Numbered from the stretch's first letter, positions 45,991-58,415 are shown. The stretch: DNA of 64,000 nucleotides from Aphrophora alni (GCA_963513935.1 OY740772.1:13238098-13302097), one strand, 5' to 3'. A program made the numbers and translations. The notes: a model not told the origin generated them from the letters alone.

Positions 45991-46532
45991 TACAGGGTGT
46001 TCCAAAAGTTAACAAAACGTGTTTTTTCTCAACTTTTATTAATTAATGTAAGGCTATTATTATTTTTACATATACTAATAGGTAAATTTAAAATATTTAG
46101 AAGAATTTTTTATTTAATAACAATCGAGTTGTGGTGTTTTAAAATTCTCAATTTTGTTAAACATAATATTATACGTTCTCTAAAGGGCTCAGTTAATAAT
46201 GGTTCATTATTTGGTTATTATGGTGAAAAGTAAGCTAAGATGTATTGAAAATTACGTACCTGGTATAGGGTGTTCTAAAAAGCAAAAAGTAAACCTATAT
46301 TTCTTAATTACGGTACACAAATTATTAGAATATCAATTATACAAACATATCAATTATTGAAAGTCTAGGACATAAGTTAATAAAGTGTAATAAAAGTTAA
46401 TTACATAAAAATAATTTAAAATTCATTTTATGCATCTTAAATTGACCTATTAAGATTTGTAAAAATAATAATAGTTACATTTAAACAAGTTGAGAAAAAT
46501 CTCGTTTTTAATATTTGGAACACCTTATATAT
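45991..46532. mobile_element. Inverted-repeat element with TACAGGGTGTTCC ends
   Basis: Terminal repeats of about 110 imperfect bases: left 'tacagggtgttccaaaagtt' with 'tttttctcaacttttatt'; right the complement of 'ggtgttccaaatatt' with 'tttttctcaacttg'. An internal copy of the end ('tatagggtgttctaaaaagc') is at 46263. The minus strand of the right arm and the plus strand of the left arm give only noise frames. Confidence 0.7.
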
Positions 46533-46565
46533 CCAACTAAACTTTTGTACCACCCTGTAGATATG

Positions 46566-47303
46566 CTATTACCAAACGGGGAATGCGGCTGAACGAAGGG
46601 TCGCCTCACTTCAACTCACGCGCCATCACACACAGGCGCGCAGAGTATTAGGACTAGCCGGTACCTGCCGTGGATCACCCGGATGACTTACCTACTGTGC
46701 TTCACTTGACCAAACTTTCATTTATTTAATTTGACATTTTAAAATAAAATATGTAATAGCTTTTTATTTTACACTTCATTACAAGAAAAATGAGACCAAA
46801 CAATGTATAATTTACTTTAATAAAGTACAAAATCCATGACAGTATGGTGACTAATAAGTGTGAATAAACAACACTACCGTATATAATATCTGTATAAACA
46901 AATATGTACTTTTCGATTTTAATGAAAAAAGAGAACACAACATAATAATAATAGTATATATATATAACATAATTTGTCCTATATTATTTATATTGTGATA
47001 AGCTGTGTATGAATAAATATGTTTCAAAACTGTGATATTGGCATTTACACAATTTATTTTTTGTAAATTTATTTCAGTAAATTATACGTTGTTTGGTCTC
47101 ATTTTTCTTGTAATTATATCTAGAATAAAACGATATTAGATTTTATTTTCAAATATCAAATCAAATAAATTAAAGTTTTATAAAGTGAAGACCAGTAGGT
47201 GACACATAAGGGTGGCTGGGGGTAGGTCAGCGGACACTAATCCTTTACGCTTGTGTGAGTGAAGCGACCCTTCCTTCAGCCGCATTCCCAGTTTGATAAT
47301 TAT
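46566..47303. mobile_element. Inverted-repeat element, about 740 bases
   Basis: 'aacggggaatgcggctgaac' with 'gaagggtcgcctcactt' at left pairs with 'gaagcgacccttccttcagc' and 'cgcattcccagtttgat' at right. A second inner pair ('acaagaaaaatgagaccaaa' against 'tttggtctcatttttcttgt') lies at 46785 and 47090. The ends are GC-rich and the centre AT-rich; no coding content. Confidence 0.75.
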
Positions 47304-47895
47304 TAGTGCAGCTCCAGTGAAGTGCTTTAAAATAAGAAGTCGAACAGTTTTCTATCTAACAGCTTTAGAAATATAAAGCCGTTTCCATATTTTTTGCACA
47401 CACTGTACAATGTAGTGATGAAAAACTAAGTTAAAAATTCAGTGATACAGTACTTATAAAGTGAAATAGTAGCTGATAATAAAGAAAAAAATAATAAGTG
47501 TAAGAAAAGGAGGAAAAAGAAGATAGCCAGAAGGCAACAATGACATTGGGTTTGCTTTCTTAGGCTTGTGACTGATTGGTTAACTTTAAGAGGTTAACCA
47601 ATAGACTGCTTAGAATTAACATTGAATATTCTGCCTAGTTGTAAAATAGCATAATATGTACAGAAAAGATTAGGTACTACCTAATTTGTAAAATATTATT
47701 ATTATCTATTGTTATTATTATTTCTAAAATATACACGTGTGAGTGATCTCGTAAATACCATAAGAACACCAATATCAGAAAAGAAAAACTCTTTAAAAAC
47801 ATTATTTTGATAATAAATCAGTGAAATTTAATTTATAAACTGTATAATATTACGTAGAGCTATCAACTTATTTTGTTTATCTATTGTGCAAATTA

Positions 47896-48652
47896 TACAG
47901 GTTGCTTCAAAAAATGTTCCAAAACTTTAGGAACTTATTCTTCGCATCCAAACCAATGATAAAAAAGTTCCCTGAAATTGTGTTTCCTATTTAGCAGCCA
48001 TTTTGTTTTTAACAAAAAATAAATTATATCTTTTTAACGATAAATGATATGGAGTTGAAATTTTGCATGTTACTTAGTATTATAAAACTCCAATTTAAAA
48101 AAAAAAATCAACATTTACTCATTTCAAAATGGCAGCTATTTAAACTTTTTAACATGAAATATCTCAAAAACCGTTAATGTTACAAAATAATTACAAGAAA
48201 CTAAATACGTTTGTTTTTTTAAAGAAAAACAAATTGGTTTTTAAATTCTTTCTGTAGCTAACTGAGGATATCGACCAAAACTGAAAACATTAATTCTTGA
48301 TAACTAACTGTCTACAACATCCAAGATTAGTCTACATATAAAATTATTGTTTGAATTCTACAAATTTGTATCTGTAAATCTTTCTGTGCAGAGTTGTCGA
48401 CACACACATAATATTATCTATTATTTGTTGTAAGTATTTTGTAAAATTATAACGGTTTTTGAAATATTCCTCGTTAAAAAGCCTAAATTTTGAAATGAGT
48501 GAAAGAAATCGGTTAACTATTTTCCTTAAATTTTGTCTTTATAACATTAAGTAACATGTAAAATTTTAACTAGTAAATATGTTCATTTGCATTTTTCGTT
48601 GGTTTTGATGTAAGGAATAGACTCCTGAAATTTTGGAAACATCCCGTATAAA
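47896..48652. mobile_element. Diverged inverted-repeat element
   Basis: Left 'tatacaggttgcttcaaaaa' then 'ttccaaaactttaggaactta'; right 'gactcctgaaattttggaaac' then 'atcccgtata'. These are mariner-like ends, more decayed than in neighbouring elements. It has 'caaaatggcagctatttaaa'-type interior words shared with the element at 49132. Confidence 0.6.
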
Positions 48653-49131
48653 ATATGAATTCATTAACATAATTTGTTAGTTTTTAAGTTCTTAAGTTAA
48701 TAAAATTGTTTACACTATATTCCATATTTTCTTTAGAAAGTAAATTATTCCAAACTATAATTGACAATAAAATTCCTAAATCACTTAGTTTATTACGATT
48801 TGTTTGGGTCCTTAGACGCTACACTAAGGCGAAGTTTGATGAAAATCGTTTGAGTCGTTTTTAAGAAAATGTTAATTGCTACAATGTGTATTTTTTATTT
48901 ATATTAAAAAATTCCAGTTATGCTTCCGAATATACCTTATCTCCATCATTCAAATTCTTTCTTTTTATTTCTCACTACAATTGTTTCGCCGATCAATTAT
49001 CTGGTGAAAATTACAGAACTTCCAAAACAGCAGGGACAAAACAAGAAGATGATCATTTCCATTTACTTTTAATAACTTGACATGTTCGAAAAGAAGCCAA
49101 TTTAAAGTGTCTAATGTTTGTGTTAGTAACA

Positions 49132-49964
49132 TATACAGAGTGTCCCGTAAGTAAGCTACCAAACTTTAGAGAACGATTCTGTGGGTCAGGATAAAGAACA
49201 AATTAAGAATATGATTTCTTCAGAAATCGCCTAGTTTTCCAGATCAGCCATTTGATTTGTTTTTACAAAAAACATTATAACTTTGGAAATGGAAAAGATT
49301 TTGAGTTTAGAATTGGTATACTAATTTTGTATGTTACGTTTTGTAAGTGTACTGAAACTAAAAACTTTATTTTTTATATTTTCAAAATGGCTGCCGTTTA
49401 AAATATTTAATATTGAATATCTCGAAAACTATTAACTTTTAAAAAAAATCAATAAAAGAAAAAAGTTTCTTTTTTAATGGTAAACAAAACTTTTTTTACA
49501 TTTTTTTTTCTGTAGGTCAAAGGATAACAGTTATTGAAGGGAAAAAAAACAGGGAATATAATTTCTTGGTAATGTCTACAACACCTAAGGTTTTTCTGGA
49601 TTGCATAAATAATTCAAATGTGAACCCTTAATGTGTATTTCAAAATGGCGGCTATTTAATTTTATTCATACTAAATATATCGAAAACAGTTAATTCCTCG
49701 ATGTGCATTGAGTAGGCTATTTACAGTGAAGCGAGTTTTTGCACATTTAAACAAAAATTCGAATTCAATATCTTCATATTATCAATATATCCATAGTTAT
49801 ATTTTGTGGGTGAGCGCGAGCGTTTTAAAACAATGGTGAATATCTGCAACGCTTTAGTTAATCGTTTTCTGACAAAAAATTATTCTTAGTTTTTTTCTCT
49901 TTATCCTGACCCACAGAATCACTTCCTAAAGTTTGGCAGCTTACTAATGGGACACCCTGTATAT
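49132..49964. mobile_element. Inverted-repeat element with TACAGGGTGTCCC ends
   Basis: About 75 bases pair at the ends ('gtgtcccgtaagtaagctac' with 'gattctgtgggtcaggataaa' against the right-hand complement). TATA flanks. The interior repeats 'caaaatggc(t/g)gc(c/t)(g/a)tttaa' and 'atatctcgaaaac' words in common with the 47896 element, so the two are related members of one group. Confidence 0.8.
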
Positions 49965-51089
49965 TGTATAATGTTCAATGTTCTGTAATTTTCACCTAAT
50001 GATGAGGATTTGGTAGGCGAAACAGCTGTAGTGAAAAACACAACTAAAGAAGCACAAAGACTAACATAAGATATTTTATACTCATATATAAATGTCTTTT
50101 TTATGGCAGCTACCCCCCTAAAAATTTAGAAAATCCCAGATATGGCCACGTACCAAATTTGATTTAAACGCCCCCCCCCCCCTTTGGACTGTAGCGACCA
50201 TAGACACAGATATTCCAAAAAACTTTTTTTTTGCACTCAGGGTACGTCAAAAATAAAAATATAATAGTTAATTTTGTTAAACTTCCAAACTGAAAATATC
50301 AACCCCAAGGTCGATATCGACAAACGAGCTGATAAAGAAATCAAATTCACGTCTCTCCATGTCAGTGTACCAGCACGCCCCGTGTATTGTTTTGGAAATT
50401 CATATTATGCAGTCACTTCTTCAAGCATGAATGACATTTAGCCTATCTATCCAGGCGTACTGGAAAACAAATTGAAGAAATCACCTAACAATATATTGAA
50501 TGAGATAAGGCACGTACGTAATAGTCTAGAAAGAGAACGGCGTAGAAACGTACTAGGCTAATAAAAACTGTGCTTTTGTAACTTATGTTTAGTTCCCACG
50601 TTTCGATTTTTTTTACCGTATCGATTATTTTACCGAATCGTTATAAAGTAATCACATGGTTCAGTTTTTTTTTTCAACGTACGTCTACCCTCTTATAACA
50701 CGTTTTCTTTATTTACGTTCACTCAGAAATTTTCTTGCAAGACGGACGAATAAAAAGTGTCATCGTGTACTGATTATGGTCGTTGCAGAAATAAACAGTG
50801 CATTAACTTTCTGAGACACTCGTCCACAAAAACAAAAATAATATTCGACGTTAAGTCTCTAAAACGTTTATTCTTTTTTCGAAAAAAAAAATGTATTTTT
50901 TATGGGAAAGTTGATACTAAATAAATCTTCACCAACTTTTTGATAAATTATTTAAAAATATTTAAATTATTCTAATTTTTAATGAAGGTGGCCAACGACA
51001 ATTTCCTTTTTTAACGATTATCCCCCTAAATCGTAATTCTTTTATCAACGAAATTTGAACGTAACCTACTGCTGTTTGTGAGAAACAAA
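49965..51089. other. Mixed sequence
   Basis: 50085-50260 is a family A 3'-part fragment ('tatggcagctac', 'agatatggccacgtaccaaa') with a 10-C run. 50290-50880 is less AT-rich with CpG; I examined it for exons on both strands and could support none. Confidence 0.35.
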
Positions 51090-51500
51090 CGAGGAACTAA
51101 TTAAAATAACATTGCAATTTTAGTATATAAATAACCTAACCTAACCTATTCGTGGTGATTCTTACTACCGCAAATCTGAACTACATTATTTATTACCAAA
51201 AACTCGAATAGGTTAGGTTAACCCAGGTTAAAAATAGACTTATGAAACTGTTCATTTTAAAATCAACATAAGTTATTAAATCAGCACAATTAACAACACA
51301 ATTAAATACAAACAATGATTCTCGTAAGAGTGTTGCAATAGCATTGACCTCATAATGGCGCAGACCATTGACCGGATGAATAGGTGAACTTTAAAGGATT
51401 CTAGTGGGATATCGCAGTTATGTTATTTTTGTTTATTATGACAGATGATAGAATCTAAATTATTCTTAAAAGAATGTTTCGAGTTTTAAATTATAAAAAA
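51090..51500. repeat. Dispersed direct repeat, copy 1
   Basis: Matches 54795-55245 in the same orientation through 'aactaattaaaataa', 'cgaataggttaggtt', 'caatgattctcgtaagagtg', 'ttgcaatagcattgacctc' and 'cagttatgttatttttgttt'. A short third piece is at 52290-52350. It includes the TAACCTAACC words often met in insect intergenic DNA. Confidence 0.75.
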
Positions 51501-51599
51501 GGGCTCTGTATAGTACAAAAGTACCACTATATTCTAAAAAATTAGTATACAAATCATTAATAAAATTCTGAAAAAATAACTGTTTTTGTTTTTTCTCTT

Positions 51600-52005
51600 G
51601 GTAGGTAGGCCTACTCACAAATTTTGAGTTAGCGACAAAATGGAAGAAAAAACTCTCTCTCTCTCTCCAAAAATGTCGGATGGTGAGTCATCGATAAAAA
51701 AATGGGAAAAATCGTCTATGTATCTGTTATAAAATATGTAATGCCTATACCGATTTCATTCAAATTTTGGTGACATGTGAAGATTACTCAAAAACCCCGT
51801 GTTCAAAATTGCAAGTAAAAAAAAAATTACAGTTCAGGTATAATTGCAAAAAATTAACCTCGACCGTCATCATTACAACTTCAATGAGTTCGATTTACGT
51901 TTAGGATTATCACAAGAGAAGAATATTTAGGCTATATATAAATATTTGTTCAAAGACTGCGTTCATGGTTTATTTTCACTTTTTGGCTGACAACTAAGAA
52001 TTTTG
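51600..52005 (-). repeat. Family A, inverted copy
   Basis: 'cacaaattttgagttagcg', 'gtgagtcatcgataaaaa', 'cattcaaattttggtgacatg', 'aggtataattgcaaaaaat', 'gttcatggtttattttcac' and 'ctgacaactaagaattttgg' follow in reverse family order. Confidence 0.7.
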
Positions 52006-52874
52006 GTTCATTTCGGGTGACACACCATAATTTATAACTGAATTGGAATTATCAAGTAAACGGGCTTGTTCCGTACAAGAAGTGTAGGAGTGAGGTCCAG
52101 CCGACCCAAAATTTGCGTAATCTAGGTAATTTTGCATATGTATGGCGGAGCGAGAGCCAGTGGTGAGAAAGACCAGTAAGGGCCATGAAGAGGCAAGGGA
52201 TTTACAGATAAGTCGCATTTCGTGTCTAAATAAAACAAATAGAAACATAAGATGGATTAAATTTTGTCCGATTTTAGTATTATTATATACAAAATAACCT
52301 AACCTGTTTAAGGTGATTCTTCCAACCTCTAATCTAATCTACATTGTTTAAACCAAAAACTCTGCTTCAACCTACAGGCTGGCTCTCGCTCCTCAAATGG
52401 AGATTTTACGAGTAATTAAAAGTCGCTGGCACTCGCTCCGTACATGTATCGCTCCAAGCAAATGACACTACATGCAAATGAACTGCCAATATTTCCCCCT
52501 TGGATCGGAAACAATGGCGACGACAACATACAATCTCATTTAAAACATTTCTTATATAATGAATGTTTCCTTGATGTAATCGCCGCTTTATACAAATCTG
52601 ACATATTCAGTTATAAAATAGTTTTTTCATCACATCATGCGTGACACAATCGAGCCGAGGAGGGCGGGTTATCTAAGAAGCCGTAACGGAAGGCATTCCA
52701 ACTTCCTGGCTTGTGGGTTTCTGTTTGCTGCTTCATTTGTCTGTTACACTTTCTGACGCCCACGTCACCGCAGTTGGTTATCTCATTAGTTTGTGGTAAC
52801 CATTTTGTAATATCACTCTTACATTGTCTATGCAAAGAATAATGCACACTACTAAAGAACTTAATAAATGGTGG
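52006..52874. other. Less AT-rich region, nothing supported
   Basis: Balanced composition, especially 52640-52800. Open frames on both strands of 66-84 codons do not match families I know and lack good splice context. Possibly promoter-like or an unknown element. Confidence 0.3.
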
Positions 52875-53801
52875 ATTAATATTGCACAAACTTTCTCACT
52901 TATCAATGACTAAAACAAATAAAAAATCAACCGAAACTATTCGTAAACCAAAAATGTAAGTTTGGTGTTTAGGTTATTAATCTTCACAGTTCACTAAAAT
53001 GTAAACAAAAACTGTACAGCCGATTTTGAGAAATTTCATATTTTAAAACCCCATGGCCGATTTTTTGTTATTACTGATAATTCACAAACCGGCGTTTTTG
53101 AAGTAATGGCGTCACTTATTTATAAAGTCACTTAAGCAATATATATATGTATATATATTTTTTTAATATATCGAATATGCAGTGATGGCCCAAAGGTATG
53201 GACCGATTTTAATCAAACTTGGTGTATGGATATAAGTTCGGAATACCTCGGAACTTTTTTCATTACTTAAAATTTGGAAGTAGCTCCCAAAAGAAAAAAC
53301 AAAATTAGCATTTTCTCAAAATCGGTTCCCACGATTTTCACCAAATTTTGCTCAGGTGTAGCCTCTAAGGACCTGAACAAAACATATTAGTCACCATCTC
53401 TCCAAAAATCCCAGCTATCGGTAAAGTAACAAAAATCTGCAATGGTACTGTTATAAAATATGCAATTTCTCAAACTCGACTCTAGCGATTTCGTTCAAAT
53501 TTTAAAGATTTGTGAAAATTAAGGACACAAACCCGTGTGAAAAATAATAATACGATTCAGGAATAATTGGTGAAGAACAAAAATGAACGTTGACCACTGT
53601 AATTCAAAGTTGATTTTAACTAAATATAATAATTTACACCGAGTATGTGCTTATGGTACACCTTAAGTAAGTTTATGTCGTATTGAAATATATAAATATT
53701 TTATCCAAGACAGCGTTCATGGTTCATTTTGACTTTATTTATAGATTTATTTGGTTTTGTGATGGGTGACTGAGAAAGTTAGTGCAATGATTTAACAAGA
53801 T
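52875..53801. mobile_element. Family A, full-length foldback
   Basis: The left part is forward ('tattgcacaaactttctcac', 'attttgagaaatttcat', 'accccatggccgattttt') and the right part reversed ('tcggttcccacgattttcac', 'tctccaaaaatcccagctatc', 'aggaataattggtgaagaac', ending 'ctgagaaagttagtgcaatg'). Both ends show the complementary terminus TGCAC(A/T)AACTTTCTCA. A TA microsatellite sits in the middle (53141-53160). Confidence 0.75.
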
Positions 53802-53899
53802 TTATTTCAGGTGGTCTTCCTTAGCCTTTGACAAGACGATGACTCGCTGTAAAGCAATAGTTTTCTTTGGTCCATATAGAAAACCATAGTTAGCAAATC
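53802..53899 (-). other. Exon-like open segment abutting family A
   Basis: On the minus strand a TTTGTAATACAG acceptor leads into an open frame reading FANYGFLYGPKKTIALQRVI, then VLSKAKEDHLK and a stop at the very edge of the family A element. The composition looks protein-like (YGPKK, basic C-terminus), but I do not recognise a family and no upstream exon was found. It could be the last exon of an unknown gene, a captured exon, or chance. Confidence 0.2.
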
Positions 53900-54004
53900 C
53901 TGTATTACAAAATAAATTGGGGTAAATCAACATATTTTACACCAAGAATAACTTGTTTATTTATTTTATTCTTTTCTGGAACACCCCGGTATACATATTT
54001 AGTC

Positions 54005-54265
54005 TATTCAGGAGCTTACTTATAATAAGTATGGTTGTGGCAAAACTGAGGTACTCTAGCTGAATCTGTACCTGTTTTTTATCTAGTCTTAAATTACATC
54101 CCTCTCATCTTTTCTATGAGATTTCTCTTGACCAACTCTTGTTCTCTTCCAATCCTAATGCTATTAGAGTATTCGAGGCCTAAAAGTCTTTATTTTGAGT
54201 TCTTTTCTTATTTCTTTTAAGGTGATGATGACCGAAAGGTTTTCCACCTTTACACAACAAGAAAT
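54005..54265 (-). repeat. SINE-like family B copy (reverse)
   Basis: Has 'agcttacttataataagt', 'acatccctctcatcttttct', 'ccaactcttgttctcttcc', 'taatgctattagagtattcg' and 'ggtgatgatgaccgaaagg' in reverse-copy order. Confidence 0.7.
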
Positions 54266-54794
54266 AAAAGAATAGCAGCCATAATTCGGTCAATGTTCAG
54301 TTTATTTATATATATTTAGTAGGAAAACTGTCCATATTTTGAACGAATCCATTATAATTTGTCATATATATTTTTATTACAATTCAACACAAATCACACT
54401 AAACTAAGTAAAACGGAGATTTATTTTTTTTATGTAACTGTAACACTCCATTACTATAAGATAAAATATTAAGAAGTTATCCCAACAATAATTGTAAATT
54501 CGGTATGAAACCTCTTAAAATTAAGGGTCCAAACTACAATAGGGATAAAACCTCAAAATGTTGTGTCGCTCTGTTGCAGCTTTAGAAAATTGACTTCAAG
54601 CAATTAAAATATTACTTCTGACAATCTTCCTTTCAATTTTAGACACATTTGTTACAACAACATATGACGAAACCTACAATATTAGAAAATCATTACAACG
54701 AATGGCTGATCAATTTAAAGTAATTTTCCCCCTATTCATATATAAATATCATTTGGGGTACTTGTGTACATAAATAGCCTAAGGACCCCACTTT

Positions 54795-55245
54795 TCTGTA
54801 CATCAAATAGTAACTAATTAAAATAATATTGAGATTTTAGTTTATATATAATAACGTAACCTATTTGTGCTGATTCTTGATACCACAAATCTGATCTACA
54901 TTTTTGTTTACCAAAAGTTCGAATAGGTTAGATTATGTTACTTATTCAAGTAGGCTAACAAAAACTTTCAGTTTTAAACTAACATAAGTTAATAAATCAA
55001 CAAAATAATAACACAAATCGCTATTACATACAACCAATGATTCTCGTAAGAGTGTTGCAGTAGCACTGACCTCATAGTGGCAAGGTCTAGACCAGATGAA
55101 TGGCTGAACTTGAAAGGATTGCAGTGGAACGAATAAAAATCACAGTTATGTTATTTTTGTTTGTTAAGGCAGTAGACAGATAACTGAACTTAAAAATATT
55201 CGCAAAAGGATGTTTCAAGTTTCAAACTTACTATAAAGGGGGGGG
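54795..55245. repeat. Dispersed direct repeat, copy 2
   Basis: Homologous to 51090-51500; it ends at a 9-G run near 55240. 54270-54794 is AT-rich with nothing recognised. Confidence 0.75.
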
Positions 55246-55849
55246 GGACTTACTTCATTTACATTTTCGCTACAGCAAGCAATTAGCCATGTAAGTTTTT
55301 AACAATTTGAAATGTTTATATGGTGCAAATGGTATGTTGAATGTTTCTAAATCAGTCTTCATAAATTCCAACCTATCTATCACAAAATATATCTTCACTT
55401 TTCATTAAGAATGTGATAATGTGACTTCATCATGACTAATTGGCTAAATTATCAAGTACCGATATTCTCCACAAACACCAGGAAACTGTCAATCTTCTCA
55501 TAAATAAATTCATCTCTAATTAGAGATATAATTTGTCAAAACTAATTCCCCTTTTAATATAACTTTTAACTTTGATCCTATCTCTCACTTTGACCTAAAA
55601 AGAGTTCATCTTGAAATCGACTATTACATAATTCAACAACAACAAAAAACCAAAGGAGGTTTATAGTAACCAAAACTAAACTTAGCGTTCACAGCTCAAA
55701 GAGCAAATTTAATCTTTTACCAAATTTTTTGATAACCTATTACTCTTCTTATGTAAAATTCTTTGAAATCACAACCACGGATTTTAATTTTTGTCAAGTT
55801 TACGTCCACCTCTTCAACCTATTTTGTAAACCATCAATCCTTCAGTGGC

Positions 55850-56005
55850 ACAATTGTACGTATGGGTGTGACAATCTTGAGGTAATCTTGCTGAAACTCT
55901 TGTTATTTACCGATTCTGGTGCTATTAAACGATTCAAGGGTTAGATTTTATACGCCTTTTTTTGAGGCAATAATGACTGTGAGGTTTTTTGCCTTTAAAC
56001 CAAGA
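55850..56005 (-). repeat. SINE-like family B fragment
   Basis: Contains 'aactcttgttatttaccgat', 'ggtgctattaaacgattcaa' and 'tttttgcctttaaacc'. 55250-55849 has nothing recognised. Confidence 0.5.
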
Positions 56006-56444
56006 CAAAAATGTAAGCAATAAAAAATATTAACACTAATTCTATAAACAAATAAAAGAGTCAAGAGTGTGCAAAACCAGCCAACTTAGGGTCCATAGTT
56101 ATAAGGGCAGTTATTTTTAAAGTCAAAGTCTTTTAAGCAGCCTAGCACCAACATATTAATTTCTTTGTAAAATAAATATACATAATCAGAACAACTTCCA
56201 GTTGTTTTTTTTTTTGTTACACCACAAATAATACTTCCAAAAATAAAATTTTTCAATTTAATAGTTTTGCCCCTTAACAACTCCAAGAACATTTTTGTTT
56301 GTTACTGCTATATTTTTCTTATGTGTGAGACAATATAAATGCAAAGTTTGAAATATATAGGATTTATCATCTTGTCTGTGTAGACTGGTTGCGACTTACA
56401 GACAGACAGACATGTACGTGAAATTATAAGATAGGTACATCAAA

Positions 56445-56625
56445 CAAGCTCATTCATAGTGAGTGCGGGTATGGCGGACCATAGGACCCAAGCTGGATCT
56501 ACACCTTTCTTCAAGTAGTCTTGGGTTAGATCCGTCTCTTTTGTCTTTTCTATCAGGTCTTCCTTTTTGCTCTCTTCTGACCCTACCCTATTAAAATATT
56601 CAATGGTTAGGGATCAGCCTTACAA
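56445..56625 (-). repeat. SINE-like family B copy (reverse)
   Basis: Shows 'tcatagtgagtgcgg', 'cccaagctggatctacacc', 'tttcttcaagtagtcttggg', 'ttagatccgtctct' and 'tctatcaggtct', the upstream half of the reverse copy. The GGGTTAGATCC word resembles a pol III B box in this orientation. Confidence 0.65.
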
Positions 56626-56657
56626 GGACAAAAATTATAAGGGTCCTTGGTTTTACC

Positions 56658-56661
<4 letters not shown>

Positions 56662-56747
<86 letters not shown>
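56662..56747. repeat. (GA)n microsatellite, about 43 units
   Basis: Uninterrupted GA. It produces an artificial Arg-Glu repeat frame that is not a gene. Confidence 0.98.
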
Positions 56748-56749
<2 letters not shown>

Positions 56750-57884
56750 TTAAGCTGGTTTTTCACTCAGCACCTGCTATGGTCCCTTTATCAAATTAGA
56801 CTCAAACCAGGCAGCCAGACCCATCAAACCATCTTCCCGAGAGGAGAAATCTACATCCCAGTAAGAGGAGAGGAGACAATCCAGTAATCTACATCCACCT
56901 CATAAACCTTCCATCCATCCTGATTAGGTATAAATCAAAAGTGACACTATGTCAAAGTTTTGTTTGTCATTAGAACAATATCAACATATAAACAAAATTT
57001 AACCAAACTACACTAATTCAAGCTGATTTTGAAAATACTGAAATTTTTTCCTTTGGTCTTATGCAGGTACTTACAAATTTTAATTTATGTATTTAATTAA
57101 TGAAAAAACATCTGGAAATATAACAAAAATATAAAAAATGAATCCAGCATTTAGGTTACAGCTTTCTAGAATATGGTAAAAAAAGTTTCCATTTTTGTTT
57201 GTATTTTTTTCTTTCTATCAAGGAGAAAGAGAAAAGGTCAACATGTATAGGGACCTAAGCCATTAAAAAAATAGAGAGGAAAATGAAAGGAACAAAGCAT
57301 TTCCTGTATCTAAATATAAGATTATCTTTACTCCCTACTCCAATAGACCATTTCTTTGATAAGGCTTATATGATCCCTAGAAACTATAGTTCAATCATCT
57401 AGGTCAAGCTAGACACATTGATCTATTATTAAATCATAGCCTACTGCAATCACTTTTTGTTTTAGACCCTATCCAGAACACATATACAGTGTTTGAAAAG
57501 TGGAATAATATTTTAAAAAACTGAGAGTGACTAGATGAGAGAATAAATAATAATAAGTTTACTTTATAGAAGAAACATAAATATATATATGCTACATAAT
57601 TCTTTCTACGTATAAATGAAAAATACAAACTGCATCCTTATGCCTAAATTTAAACTTAAAACTTCACCTTGCTAATATAGATGCCATATTAAAATTTGCA
57701 TAGTACGTTCATTTTTATAAGAAATCACCTGATTGAGTTTGTCTTATGTATATTTTATGCAAAATTAGGTAACCCTTTAGCCAAGCTTATGGTTTTACTT
57801 ACCCCCATTTGCACTTGAATTTGCTTTTAAAATTTGACAAACAAACAAGGGTTTAATCTTTGTTTACATAAATACAGACCTCCT

Positions 57885-58150
57885 TAGGTACTTACTCTAG
57901 TGATTACAGGTTTGGCAATTCTAAGGGAACCTCGCTGGATCTACACCTTTTTTCATATAGTTTTGGGTTAGATCCCTTCCTTTCATCTTTCCTGTCAGGT
58001 CACTCTTTACCAACTCTTGTTCTCTTCTGATCTTGACGCTATTAGCGGATTCAAGGACTAGGAGTTTTTATTTTACGTTCTTTTCTTCCTTTTTTTATAA
58101 TGAAAAGCGATTATAACCAAGAGGTTTTTTGTCTTTAATAACAAGAAAAA
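57885..58150 (-). repeat. SINE-like family B copy (reverse, nearly complete)
   Basis: Reads 'ctctagtgattacagg', 'cgctggatctacacctttt', 'tagttttgggttagatccc', 'cctgtcaggtcactctttac', 'actcttgttctcttctgat', 'gacgctattagcgg' and 'aagaggttttttgtctttaa', ending in AACAAGAAAAAA like a SINE tail. 56750-57884 holds a scrap resembling 36340-37030 near 56835 and otherwise nothing recognised. Confidence 0.7.
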
Positions 58151-58215
58151 AATATACTTAAACATACATATATATACTGTATTATATTATATTTAAATTT
58201 TTTCCCCTTCTTTAG

Positions 58216-58415
58216 AAATGAAAAACCTGTCGGACATCATCATTTTGTAAAAAAAAAGAGTATAAAATAAAGATCCCTAGCTTAACCCTTGAATACTCCA
58301 ATAAACTCAGGGTCAGATGAGGACAAGATCATGAGTGACTTGATAGGAAAGATGAAAGAAAGGGATCTAATCCAAGATTACATGAAGAAAGGTGTAGATC
58401 CAACTAGAAAAAATC
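58216..58415 (+). repeat. SINE-like family B copy (forward)
   Basis: Has 'gaaaaacctgtcggacatc', 'cccttgaatactcca', 'acttgataggaaagatgaaag', 'ggatctaatccaagattac' and 'gaaggtgtagatccaact'-type blocks. It lies head-on to the copy at 57885. Confidence 0.7.

Noticed and set aside
52635..52889. 84-codon minus frame as a missing PLOD first exon
   Set aside because: No signal peptide and no donor leaving the single base required by the exon at 40900.
56567..56887. 106-codon frame with a long Arg-Glu repeat
   Set aside because: It is the translation of a (GA)n microsatellite next to a SINE-like repeat; no splice or start context.
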